50,090 nt of DNA, taken from NCBI GenBank assembly GCA_017442585.1, contig JAFRZM010000018.1, positions 1 through 50,090 on the forward strand. Reading direction: 5' to 3'. Positions within the stretch are counted from its first letter, which is position 1; each line of letters starts with the position of its first letter. The notes below the pieces were generated by a model. That model was not told where the DNA came from and searched no databases. It saw only the letters and a list, made by a program, of their open reading frames with translations. The stretch is from Lachnospiraceae bacterium (GTDB lineage Bacteria; Bacillota; Clostridia; Lachnospirales; Lachnospiraceae). This document shows positions 25,285 to 33,657 of this stretch, in pieces. The position numbers and the translations under genes were made by a program.

Positions 25285-25351
25285 GAACCCTCCCGGGAAT
25301 GTCAAAAGTAGAGAAAGTAATCAGCGCTTTGACATGACTTGCGGAGGGTTT
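25285..25351 (+). other. two-tier stem-loop in the 512-base gap before the R-M operon
   Basis: AACCCTCC (25286-25293) pairs with GGAGGGTT (25343-25350), and inside it ATGTCAAA (25299-25306) pairs with TTTGACAT (25328-25335). Both stems are perfect, leaving a 21-base apical loop. A smaller hairpin CTCACTT/AAGTGAG lies just upstream (about 25249-25267). There is no U-run after the outer stem, so it is not a standard terminator. The rest of 24956-25467 has no gene I can support. Confidence 0.45.
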
Positions 25352-25374
25352 GCTATTTGTAAAATAATATAAAA

Positions 25375-25450
25375 TGACATTTATATGTGATTTTATGTCA
25401 ATCATATAGTGGAACTAAATATTGATATATGGCGTTTTTGCGCTTATAAT
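25375..25450 (+). promoter_or_regulatory. promoter and possible operator of the R-M operon
   Basis: TTGATA (25422-25427), 17-base spacer, TATAAT (25445-25450); the ribosome-binding site GAGGTG and ATG 25468 follow. Upstream, TGACAT (25375-25380) and ATGTCA (25395-25400) form an inverted repeat about 20 bases apart centre to centre. This could be an operator for the HTH domain fused to the first methylase (inference). Confidence 0.6.
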
Positions 25451-25467
25451 TATTTTGAGGTGATAAA

Positions 25468-26457
25468 ATGGATTATATGACTATAAAAGATGCTTCGGAT
25501 AAGTGGGGGCTGTCTGTTAGAAGAATTCAGACTTTATGTAGAGAAGAAAAGATATACGGAGTTCAGCGTTTTGGTGGAGCATGGGCAATACCAAATTATA
25601 CAGAACGCCCAATTGATCATAGAATAAAAACAGGTAAATATGTTAAAGCTAAGGCAGAGATTCCGTGCCCAATATTAAAATGGGCAGGAGGAAAGACGCA
25701 GATGCTTGGTGATATATTAGAAAGAATGCCGTCTTCATATGGACAGTATATAGAGCCGTTTGTTGGCGGTGGTGCGCTCTTTTTTCGTTTACAACATAAA
25801 AGATCTATTATTGCAGACTTAAATCCAGAACTAATAAATCTATATAAAACAGTTGCTTCAAATTGCGATGAGGTAATACGTGAACTTAAGAAGTATAAAA
25901 ATGAAGAAGAAATGTTTTATGAAGTAAGAGCAAAGGATTGGACTGCATGCAGTGAGGTTGAAGCAGCTGCTCGTATGATTTACCTAAATCACACATGTTT
26001 TAACGGACTCTATAGGCTAAATAAAAAAGGAATGCTTAATACTCCGTTTGGCAAATATAAAAATCCAAATATTTGTAATGAAGGAAAACTAAGATTGGCT
26101 TCAGAGGTGTTGCAACATGCAGATATTATTTGCGGAGATTTTGAGAGTGTTCTAGAAAAGTATGCTCAAAAAAATGATTTTATCTTTCTTGACCCACCTT
26201 ATATACCCGTTTCAGAGTATGCTGATTTTAAAAGGTATACAAAAGAGCAGTTTTATGAGGAAGATCAGAGAAAACTAGCAGAAGAAGTACATAAGTTGGT
26301 TGAGCGTGGATGCAAAGTTATGCTTACAAATTCAAATCATCCTTTGGTTTATGAGCTATATGGTGATTTCAAAATAGAGGTTATTCAAACAAAACGAAAC
26401 ATCAATAGAAAAGGAAATAAAAGAAAAGGGGAAGATGTCATTGTTACAACATATTGA
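25468..26457 (+). CDS. HTH-Dam fusion: D12-class adenine DNA methyltransferase
   Basis: 329 residues in two parts. Residues 1-52 form an excisionase/MerR-like helix-turn-helix (YMTIKDASDKWGLSVRRIQT, FGGAWAIP). Residues about 65-329 form a Dam/DpnM-type N6-adenine methylase: ILKWAGGKTQML, motif I EPFVGGGALFFRL, NHTCFNGLYRLNKKGMLNTP and motif IV FIFLDPPYIP. All catalytic elements are intact. The DPPY class and Dam-like order suggest a GATC-containing target, which cannot be settled from sequence alone. The start has a clear ribosome-binding site. It overlaps the second methylase by 23 bases. The HTH is very similar to the free-standing protein at 38370-38561. Confidence 0.9.
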   Translation: MDYMTIKDASDKWGLSVRRIQTLCREEKIYGVQRFGGAWAIPNYTERPIDHRIKTGKYVKAKAEIPCPILKWAGGKTQMLGDILERMPSSYGQYIEPFVGGGALFFRLQHKRSIIADLNPELINLYKTVASNCDEVIRELKKYKNEEEMFYEVRAKDWTACSEVEAAARMIYLNHTCFNGLYRLNKKGMLNTPFGKYKNPNICNEGKLRLASEVLQHADIICGDFESVLEKYAQKNDFIFLDPPYIPVSEYADFKRYTKEQFYEEDQRKLAEEVHKLVERGCKVMLTNSNHPLVYELYGDFKIEVIQTKRNINRKGNKRKGEDVIVTTY

Positions 26458-27484
26458 TGCTTTATCGGCAGAGGAGCAAATTAAAAGGTTTCCTGCGACT
26501 AGATATATGGGTTCAAAAAGCAAGTTGATCGACCATATTTGGAATGCTTCTAGTAGATTTGAATTTGATTCTGTTTTAGATTTATTCTCTGGTTCTGGTG
26601 TAGTCAGTTATATGTATAAATCACATGGTAAGCGAGTTGTTAGTAACGATTATATGTCAATGGGAGCGGTAATCACAAAAGCTTTGATAGAAAATAATTC
26701 TACAACATTAGGAATTGAGGAAGCTAGGCAACTATTAGTTGATCATAAAGATACGGATTTTTTTGTTGAAAAGAAATTTAAGGGACTTTATTTTTCGGAT
26801 GAAGACAATCATTTTATTGATATTGTTAGAGCAAATATAAAGAAAGTAGATAATCCGTATAAGAAGGCAATTGCCATGCAGGCTTTGATTAGGGCATGTA
26901 TGAAGAAGCGACCTCGTGGAATCTTTACTTATGTAGGACACAGATATGATGATGGAAGAAAGGATTTAAGGAAGAGTTTTGAGGAACAGTTCTTGGAGGG
27001 AGTAGAGCAAATAAACAATGCTGTTTTTTCCAATAAAAAGAGAAATAGGTCTTGTAATGAGGACTCAATGGAAATAAAAGCAAAAGTAGATTTGGTATAT
27101 ATAGACCCTCCGTATTATACACCGAAATCCGACAATGAATATGTACGTCGATATCACTTTGTTGAAGGATTGGCGCGAGATTGGGATGGGGTGGAAATAC
27201 AGGAAGAGACCAAGACTAAAAAGTTCAAATCATATCTGACTCCGTTTTCAACTAAGGAGGGAGCGTATGAAGCTTTTGACATAATATTCTCGAAGTTTAA
27301 AAATTCAATTTTAGTTGTATCGTACTCATCGAATAGTTTGCCAACGATGGATGAGATGATAGGATTGTTGGGGAAGTATAAGGAGAATGTAGAAGTAATC
27401 CCAGTTGATTATAAATATAGCTTTGGAACAAGAAATAACATATCAAGAAATGATGTTAAAGAATATATATTTTTGGGGTGGTAA
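26435..27484 (+). CDS. second D12-class adenine DNA methyltransferase
   Basis: 349 residues with RYMGSKSKLIDHIW at the start, motif I VLDLFSGSGVVSYMYK, a helical target-recognition middle, and motif IV LVYIDPPYYTPKSDNEYVRR. Together with the preceding methylase it would protect both strands of an asymmetric site, the normal arrangement for a type IIS enzyme such as the AlwI-type nuclease encoded next. Its ATG lies within the first methylase with AAAAGGGGAAG as ribosome-binding site. It appears intact. Confidence 0.9.
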   Translation: MSLLQHIDALSAEEQIKRFPATRYMGSKSKLIDHIWNASSRFEFDSVLDLFSGSGVVSYMYKSHGKRVVSNDYMSMGAVITKALIENNSTTLGIEEARQLLVDHKDTDFFVEKKFKGLYFSDEDNHFIDIVRANIKKVDNPYKKAIAMQALIRACMKKRPRGIFTYVGHRYDDGRKDLRKSFEEQFLEGVEQINNAVFSNKKRNRSCNEDSMEIKAKVDLVYIDPPYYTPKSDNEYVRRYHFVEGLARDWDGVEIQEETKTKKFKSYLTPFSTKEGAYEAFDIIFSKFKNSILVVSYSSNSLPTMDEMIGLLGKYKENVEVIPVDYKYSFGTRNNISRNDVKEYIFLGW

Positions 27485-27486
27485 AT

Positions 27487-29247
27487 ATGGCTGAAAAATA
27501 TGATCGTGGCAAAATAATACAAACCTATGCGGAGTTGGTGACTAAGGTAAGTAGAAATATAGAAAATCCCGTTGATATTTGGCTCATTGGAAATACCGGT
27601 ATACGAAATCCATGGAGAATTCCGAGCGGTTTTAAGGTTTATGCAGAGTCTAATATGGTTGGAAAGCTAAGAAGCCAAGAGGAACAGGTCGCTTTTAAGA
27701 TGTTACTTATGGAAAAAGGAGAAATTGGAGGAGACCTTTAAAAAGATCAAAGTGCAAGTATTACCCGTAAGTATAGACTTATGTTTAACAAGTACGGATT
27801 TACTTATCCAGAGATGACCAAGAAATCAGGGATAGCACAGACGGATATAGGGCCTATAGATGGGATTACCCCATTAGGGGAGGCTTTCTATGCTGCAGAT
27901 ACGGTTTCTGCACAGCAGGAATGTTTCCTTAGAGGATTAATTGTACCCATGGAAGAATTGGATGAAGATCGGTGCTTTTCACCATTATTATGGGTTTTAG
28001 CAATAATGATTGAATTAGAAAAGAAAACAGGGGATACAAAAATTAATTTTGTAGAGTTTGCCACCCTTGTTCAGACATCTAATCCGAAATTTGATATTGA
28101 CGAAGTAACAGACGCAATAATTGCATTAAGAGAGGATAGAAAGAAAGCTGAGAATAAAAAGCGATTTGATAACGAGGCAATAGGTGGGGTTGATCAGTAT
28201 TATCAAAAGCTGAGACAGAATTTTAAAGATTATGCTGATATGAACATTCGATATCTTATTTCTTCGGGAATAGTTAAAAGAGCTGGAAGAGGGGTAACGC
28301 TAGTTCCCGAGTATCATTCTACTGCAATAGAGCTTGTTAAAGGGATGGTTAGTTCTGAACCATATAAGGAACGTCTAATAAGACTTTGCGAAGGAGCTGA
28401 ATTACCTACCGATAATAAGGATATGGCGAATGCGGCATTGAAAGATTTAAAAGCGGAGTTGGACTATTATAATGTGCCATATACAATACCGGATATTCCC
28501 CTTGATAACGCTCAAAATATAAATATGGTTAGAGCTAGTTTAAAGCAGAATATAGATCATTACAAAGAGGAGCAATATACAATTCATCAAGTGAATGAGT
28601 GGCAAGAAATTTATGAGTACATGCAGTTGCTTGTTGTTAATAATGGGCGCGAAAAAGAAATAGACGATGATAACGTTATTAGGGTTCCGAAATCTGAAGC
28701 GGCAGCATACTTAGAGTGGACATTATGGAGAGCCTTTTTAGCAATAGATCATTTGGCAAATAAGCCGTATGATGCTAGAGGATTTAGAATTGATCAGGAT
28801 TATTTGCCGGTAGGCACAGCTCCAGGTGGCGGTCCAGATATGATTTTTGAATTTGAGGATTACATAATTGTTGTTGAGGTAACAATGTCGACTAATTCAC
28901 GTCAAGAAGCAATGGAGGGTGAACCTGTAAGACGCCACGTTGCGGATCTTGTGATGTCTGAAAATAAGCCAGTTTATGGAGTTTTTGTTGCAAATAGAAT
29001 TGATTCTAATACGGCAGAAACTTTCAGAATTGGCGTTTGGTACAATAACAAGGATGAAAGGATGGCGCTAAGAATTGTTCCGTTTACATTGAGACAGTTC
29101 TCTTATTATTTTAAATTAATGTTTGAGTCTGGTAAGGCCGCACCAGATTACTTTTTGGCGTTATTTAAGAAGTGCTTTGATGCGAAAGAGGGCAAAGATG
29201 GTCCTGAATGGAAGGAAGAAATAGAGCGTATTATAACAAAGTTCTAA
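27487..29247 (+). pseudogene. AlwI-family type IIS restriction endonuclease, interrupted by in-frame TAA
   Basis: Reading one frame from ATG 27487 (GGGGTGG ribosome-binding site) to TAA 29245-29247 gives a single endonuclease broken only by TAA 27739-27741. The upstream 84 codons contain WLIGNTGIRNPWRIPSGFKV, the N-terminal signature of AlwI-type enzymes. Downstream, after KDQSASITRKYRL, comes NKYGFTYPEMTKKSGIAQTD, and then the nuclease core GGGPDMIFEFEDYIIVVEVT, a PD-(D/E)xK-type site. The ATG at 27781 lies 40 bases past the stop with no ribosome-binding site, and a product from it would lack the conserved N-terminus. The most economical reading is one AAA-to-TAA type change that silences cleavage while the methylases stay intact. 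Readthrough or restart could leave weak activity. Confidence 0.85.
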
Positions 29248-29273
29248 ACTAAAGAGGAGGAATGAGATTAAAT

Positions 29274-31016
29274 ATGGAACTAAATGCGGATAAGCAACTT
29301 ATACGAAAGGTGTTAGGGAACAAAAATAGATATATTATTCCGAGATATCAAAGAGAGTATTCTTGGGAGAAGGAAGAAATATCTGAATATTATGTAGATA
29401 TATTGAAACAATTAAGATTTTCTAAGGAAGTAGAAAGTGATGATTATTTTATTGGAAGTATATTGTTAACAGGTGATTATAATTCAAGTGGCAAAGAATT
29501 AGAGGTAGTTGATGGACAGCAAAGACTAACTACAATAACAATATTCTTATCAGCATTAGCTGAAACTCTTTCTAAAATAAATGAAAGTAAACTTTCTGAT
29601 AATGTGTGGAAGTATATAATAGCTGAAGATGATAATGGAGAGGAATATCCAATATTATTTAATGAAATGCAATATCCATACTTTCAATATTATATTCAGC
29701 GAAAGAATAAAGTGAAAATGGATCCTACTTGTGAGGAAGAGGATAGAATAAAATTTGCTTTTGATTATTTTGAAAGTAACTTAAAAGAGGAGAATTTAAG
29801 AAGAAATATTCGAAATGTAATATTGGATGTAGATATTGATAATTATACATATCCGGATTTGTTAAAGGCAATTAGAGACCAAGTACTAAATTGTTATGTT
29901 ATATGTATTTGGACAACAGAAACAAAATATGCGAACGAAATATTTGAAATCCTTAATGCTAAGGGAAAACAACTTACATCTGTTGATTTGATTAAGAATA
30001 ATATTTTCAAGATTTTAAAGAAAGAAGTTCCAGATGACCCGAAGATTAAATGGAAAAAAATAAAAAACACATTAAGTTATGAAAACGGAAGAATAGATTT
30101 TTCAACATTTTTTAGACAGTACTGGATTTCAAAATATAAAAAAGTGACGTACGATAAATTATATGACAACTTTATGTCAACAATAGAAGAAAATGAGGAG
30201 TCATATAGTAAGTTCGTAAATGATCTTTATGAAGAATCCAAGTTATATATGAAAATAGTTAATCCGAAGCGTGAAGATTATGATAATCGCAAAGAGTATT
30301 ACTATTTGGTAGAAAGTTTAAAAACTGTAAATGAAAACTTTGGAATTAAGCAAACAAGAATTGCATATATGGCTTTATTCAATGCCAAGGATAAAGGAAT
30401 AATAACAAATAAGCAATTTAAAAATGTTATACAGATTATTGAGGACTTTCATTTTGTGTATAATGCAGTTTGTGCATTAAGAGCAAATGCTTTTGAAAGT
30501 ATATATTCGCAATTTGCAATTTCGTTAAATAAGGCGGAAGATGCAAATCAGGCAGAAAAAGCTATAGAAATATTACATACTCGTCTTAAGGAATTATATC
30601 CTACATATGAAGTGTTTGAAGGCAGATTTATAAAGTTGCAATATAGTAAAAAAGCGATAAATACAAATTTGGTTTCCAAATATGTAGTTAATAGAATCGA
30701 TAAATATTATTCTAAGAGAGAAACCATAAGGGATGATGGGTCTGTAGAGCATATACTTAGTGAAGATCGTGACGTGGAATATAGTTTAAATATTGGTAAT
30801 CTTATTCTTTTAGAGATAGGTATCAATGGTGATTGTGATAACAAAGATTTTAAGACAAAGATTGGTTTATATAAAAAATCAAGATTTGAAGGAGTTGAAA
30901 AGTTTATAAAGGATTATAAAGATATAGATATTTGGGGACAAGCTGAAATTGAAGAAAGAGCAAAAAAGCTTGCAAGAATAGTCTATAACAATAATAAGAA
31001 TTGTTCGACAAACTAA
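29274..31016 (+). CDS. GmrSD-like DUF262/DUF1524 defence nuclease
   Basis: 580 residues from ATG 29274; ATG 29262 is only one base from the AGGAGG ribosome-binding site and so less likely. The N-terminal DUF262 domain has IIPRYQREYSWEKEEI, DYFIGSILL and EVVDGQQRLTTITIFLSAL, the ParB-like nucleotide-using module. The C-terminal DUF1524 region has VEHILSEDRDVEYSLNIGNL and a lysine-rich end, an HNH-type nuclease signature. Such fused GmrS-GmrD proteins cut modified (for example glucosylated hydroxymethylcytosine) phage DNA. Placed just after the R-M genes it would cover phages that escape restriction by base modification. It appears intact. Confidence 0.88.
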   Translation: MELNADKQLIRKVLGNKNRYIIPRYQREYSWEKEEISEYYVDILKQLRFSKEVESDDYFIGSILLTGDYNSSGKELEVVDGQQRLTTITIFLSALAETLSKINESKLSDNVWKYIIAEDDNGEEYPILFNEMQYPYFQYYIQRKNKVKMDPTCEEEDRIKFAFDYFESNLKEENLRRNIRNVILDVDIDNYTYPDLLKAIRDQVLNCYVICIWTTETKYANEIFEILNAKGKQLTSVDLIKNNIFKILKKEVPDDPKIKWKKIKNTLSYENGRIDFSTFFRQYWISKYKKVTYDKLYDNFMSTIEENEESYSKFVNDLYEESKLYMKIVNPKREDYDNRKEYYYLVESLKTVNENFGIKQTRIAYMALFNAKDKGIITNKQFKNVIQIIEDFHFVYNAVCALRANAFESIYSQFAISLNKAEDANQAEKAIEILHTRLKELYPTYEVFEGRFIKLQYSKKAINTNLVSKYVVNRIDKYYSKRETIRDDGSVEHILSEDRDVEYSLNIGNLILLEIGINGDCDNKDFKTKIGLYKKSRFEGVEKFIKDYKDIDIWGQAEIEERAKKLARIVYNNNKNCSTN

Positions 31017-31070
31017 GATTAACAGGATGAGTAAAGGATAGATTGATTTGTTTCTCTTGGAGATTAAACG

Positions 31071-31321
31071 ATGAAGCAATTATGGGTTGTAGGTTCTCCT
31101 AATGTCGGTATAAATGTCGGTACAAATGTCGGTATAAATAAAACGGAAAAAGCAGTGCTTGGTTTATTGATAAATAATCCGGAAATGACGGGTGAAGAGA
31201 TAGCTATAGAAGTGGAGTTACAAAGAGAACTGTAGAACGTACCTTGGTTAGTTTGAATAAAAAAGGGTTGATAGAGCGTATTGGATTAAATAAGAACGGA
31301 AGTTGGGCTGTTGTAAAATAG
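31071..31321 (+). pseudogene. C-terminal remnant of an AlbA_2/winged-helix regulator
   Basis: From ATG 31071 the frame gives NVGINVGTNVGINKTEKAVL, the repeat-like linker and winged-helix start seen near the end of many AlbA_2-domain (divergent AAA-4) proteins. It stops at 31235. In the next frame RTVERTLVSLNKKGLIERIG followed by SWAVVK completes the winged helix, ending at TAG 31319-31321. So a single frameshift near 31210 splits it, and the N-terminal ATPase-like domain is absent. Confidence 0.6.
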
Positions 31322-31397
31322 TATTGTTAATCATGGTTTATTTCCTGTTGCAAGTAGGGGTTTTTAATATAGATATCCGACACATCATCTTGCGAGA

Positions 31398-31631
31398 GTG
31401 TCAGTTGGTGATAAGATTAGAGGTAAGGTTCTTGAAGTAGGGGTGATTGTGGAGACGAATCAGTCTAAAGTGATAATTTGCGGTGATGCGGAATTTTGTC
31501 GTGATTATCATCCGGAGTACACAAATACGTATCAAATATTCCAAAGTTATGCATCGGGAACTCTTATTATACGTGATACAGAAGATTATGCAGGGAATTC
31601 CGTTGTGATTGAGATATCGTATCATAAATAA
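31398..31631 (+). CDS. small hypothetical protein
   Basis: 77 residues from GTG 31398; the frame is open back to 31368, so the true start is unclear, and no strong ribosome-binding site is seen. The sequence starts SVGDKIRGKVLEVGVIVE and is beta-rich, with two cysteines around ICGDAEFC. The pattern hints at a small barrel but matches no family I can name. It may be the end of a deleted gene. It lies between a pseudogene and the AbiE operator region. Confidence 0.35.
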   Translation: MSVGDKIRGKVLEVGVIVETNQSKVIICGDAEFCRDYHPEYTNTYQIFQSYASGTLIIRDTEDYAGNSVVIEISYHK

Positions 31632-31718
31632 TGTAAAAAATAAACAGCCAGTCTGCATTACTTAATCGTGACTGAATTCTTGCAACGAATAAAATATATT
31701 TTTTCGAACATAATAAGT

Positions 31719-31832
31719 AATAGCATTTCGGCAAAAAACAAATCTACTGCCGAAATGCTATTGCTTTTTGTAAAACTTTATAATAATATTAAATTAGCAA
31801 AACGGCAGTAAAGTAAAAACATTGCCGAAATG
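31719..31832. promoter_or_regulatory. AbiE-operon operator region: three copies of TGCCGAAATG
   Basis: AATAGCATTTCGGCA (31719-31733) and TGCCGAAATGCTATT (31748-31762) are a perfect 15-bp inverted repeat. The word TGCCGAAATG recurs at 31823-31832, just before the ribosome-binding site AAGGAG. A -10 box TATAAT (31779-31784) lies between the inverted repeat and the third copy, with no good -35 box. This fits autoregulation by the AbiEi-like HTH protein, as known for AbiE systems. The inverted repeat followed by CTTTTTG may also act as a terminator for upstream transcription. Confidence 0.65.
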
Positions 31833-31846
31833 ATAAGGAGAAGATT

Positions 31847-32593
31847 ATGTTCGAAGAAAGAATGGTGGCATATTATTTGAAATTTTTAGAAAATAAATCA
31901 ACCTTTTCCAGAGTGGAACTTATGGAGACGATACAAGAAAATGGAAGAACAATCAGTGAGGCTTCTTTTAAACTAGAATTACAAAAGATGTTAAAAGAAG
32001 GGAGAATTGTTCGTGTTGGAAGAAATAAATACTGTGTAGCTAAGGATGGTGTTGGCACATATGGTTATGAGTATTCTGATGATGCAAAAGCTGTGGCAGG
32101 GCTTCTGAAGGACAGGTTCCCGTACCTTAATTATACAATTATGGATTTAGTACAACTGAATGAATTTGTGAATCATCAATTGGCACATAATGTGATATAT
32201 GTATCGGTTGAGGAAGATTTAGGAGACTTTGTTTTTGATATACTTAAAGAAAAATATCCAGGTAAAGTGCTAATTAATCCTACTCCGGAAATCTATCATC
32301 AGTATTGGTATGATGGAATGATTGTAGTTGGAAAACTTGTTTCGGAAGCACCAATGGGACAAAAGGAAAAGTGGAACACAAGAATAGAGAAACTTCTTGT
32401 AGATGTAATGACTAATTCGATTTTGCTAAGTAGTGTTAGTGAAATTGAATTGAAAAACATTTACGAAGAGGCATTTGCAAAATATGCAATAGACGAGAGT
32501 TGCATGTTCAGATATGCAAAGCGTAGAGGCGCAGAAAAGAAAATTAGGGAATTTATAAAAGAAAAAACTAATGTACAATTAAGGGTGGGATAG
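31847..32593 (+). CDS. AbiEi-like antitoxin/regulator (DUF6577-type)
   Basis: 248 residues. Residues 1-65 are a winged-helix domain (FSRVELMETIQ, SFKLELQKMLKEGRIVRVGR, YCVAKDG), and the rest is an alpha/beta domain (NYTIMDLVQLNEFVNHQLAH, VEEDLGDFVFDILKE). That is the layout of AbiEi-type antitoxins: N-terminal DNA binding, C-terminal toxin neutralisation. I also associate it with DUF6577; this is unverified. The AbiEii-type toxin gene follows 3 bases later, and operator-like repeats precede it. Confidence 0.72.
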   Translation: MFEERMVAYYLKFLENKSTFSRVELMETIQENGRTISEASFKLELQKMLKEGRIVRVGRNKYCVAKDGVGTYGYEYSDDAKAVAGLLKDRFPYLNYTIMDLVQLNEFVNHQLAHNVIYVSVEEDLGDFVFDILKEKYPGKVLINPTPEIYHQYWYDGMIVVGKLVSEAPMGQKEKWNTRIEKLLVDVMTNSILLSSVSEIELKNIYEEAFAKYAIDESCMFRYAKRRGAEKKIREFIKEKTNVQLRVG

Positions 32594-32596
32594 AGA

Positions 32597-33646
32597 ATGC
32601 TTACAAGAGAAAATTTTACGGAAGAACACATAAGACAACTACAGCATAGTAGCAAAAGGGATCCGATTCTTATTGAAAGAACAGTATATGCTTTTGGATT
32701 GTTGGAGGCAATTAGCAGGGTAGGAATGCCTTTTATTTTAAAAGGTGGTACATGCTTAATGCTATTGCTGGAACATCCACAAAGATTATCTACGGATATA
32801 GATATCATTGTAGAACCTGGGACGGATGTGGAAGAGTATATAGAGAAAGCAGCCAAGATATTTCCATTTGTTAGGTATGAAGAGCAAAGACGCATTGGGA
32901 GAAATAATATTGAAAAGAGGCACTTTAAATTTACGTATGACTCACCGTTGAACGGAAAAGAGCTCTATATTCTATTGGATGTATTATATGAAGAGAATCA
33001 CTACGAGCGGATTGTGGAACGTGAAATATGCAATGAATTGTTAATGGTAGAACCAGAATTTTTGAAGGTAAAAGTACCGAGCATTGAATGTATTTTGGGT
33101 GATAAGTTGACAGCTTTTGCACCACATACGACGGGAATTTCTTTAGGGACTGGCAAAGATATGGAAGTAATGAAACAGTTGTATGATGTAAGTACGCTGG
33201 TTGATGAAATGGAAAACTTTGAAGAGGTCAAGAAGACATATCTAAAAGTAGTACAGTCAGAAATTGCTTACCGTGGAATTGAAGTAACTCCAAAAGATTG
33301 TTTAAAAGATACTTTTGAAGCTGCGTTGTGCATTGCCTCAAGAGGGACATATAATGGAGAAGAATATTCACTATATGTGACAGGAATTCGAGATTTAAGA
33401 GGTCATATTTATGCTGAAAATTATAGTCCTGAGATTGCAGTAGGAAGAGCAGTGAAAACTGCGTACATAGCAATTTGTTTGTGGGCAAATGAGCCATTTG
33501 AAAGTATTGCGGATTATACAGAGTATATTAATGCGAAATTTACACAACCAGAACTGATGGCGGTTAAGTATTTGAGAAAAGTTGACCCGGAAGCGTATGC
33601 ATATATGATTAAGGTGGATAGGATGTTAGGAAAGCTTACCGAATAG
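32597..33646 (+). CDS. AbiEii/AbiGii-type nucleotidyltransferase toxin
   Basis: 349 residues with the nucleotidyltransferase signature of the AbiEii family: FILKGGTCLMLLLEHPQRLS then TDIDIIVEPG, where the glycines and paired aspartates hold nucleotide and metal. A KVPSIECILGDKLTAFAPHT segment is also typical. Family members (for example MenT, AbiEii) transfer nucleotides to tRNA or bind GTP and arrest growth. The cognate regulator is directly upstream, and an SF1 helicase starts 11 bases downstream, which is not part of classical AbiE. Confidence 0.86.
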   Translation: MLTRENFTEEHIRQLQHSSKRDPILIERTVYAFGLLEAISRVGMPFILKGGTCLMLLLEHPQRLSTDIDIIVEPGTDVEEYIEKAAKIFPFVRYEEQRRIGRNNIEKRHFKFTYDSPLNGKELYILLDVLYEENHYERIVEREICNELLMVEPEFLKVKVPSIECILGDKLTAFAPHTTGISLGTGKDMEVMKQLYDVSTLVDEMENFEEVKKTYLKVVQSEIAYRGIEVTPKDCLKDTFEAALCIASRGTYNGEEYSLYVTGIRDLRGHIYAENYSPEIAVGRAVKTAYIAICLWANEPFESIADYTEYINAKFTQPELMAVKYLRKVDPEAYAYMIKVDRMLGKLTE

Positions 33647-33657
33647 AAGAGAGGATA

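Noticed and set aside
25000-25467. A retron-type non-coding RNA before the R-M operon
   Set aside because: The fold is nested and structured, but no reverse transcriptase gene occurs anywhere in the window.
31104-31136. Short tandem repeat encoding NVGINVGTNVGI as an unstable repeat locus
   Set aside because: It matches the usual linker of AlbA_2-type proteins and is too short and imperfect to be a contingency repeat.
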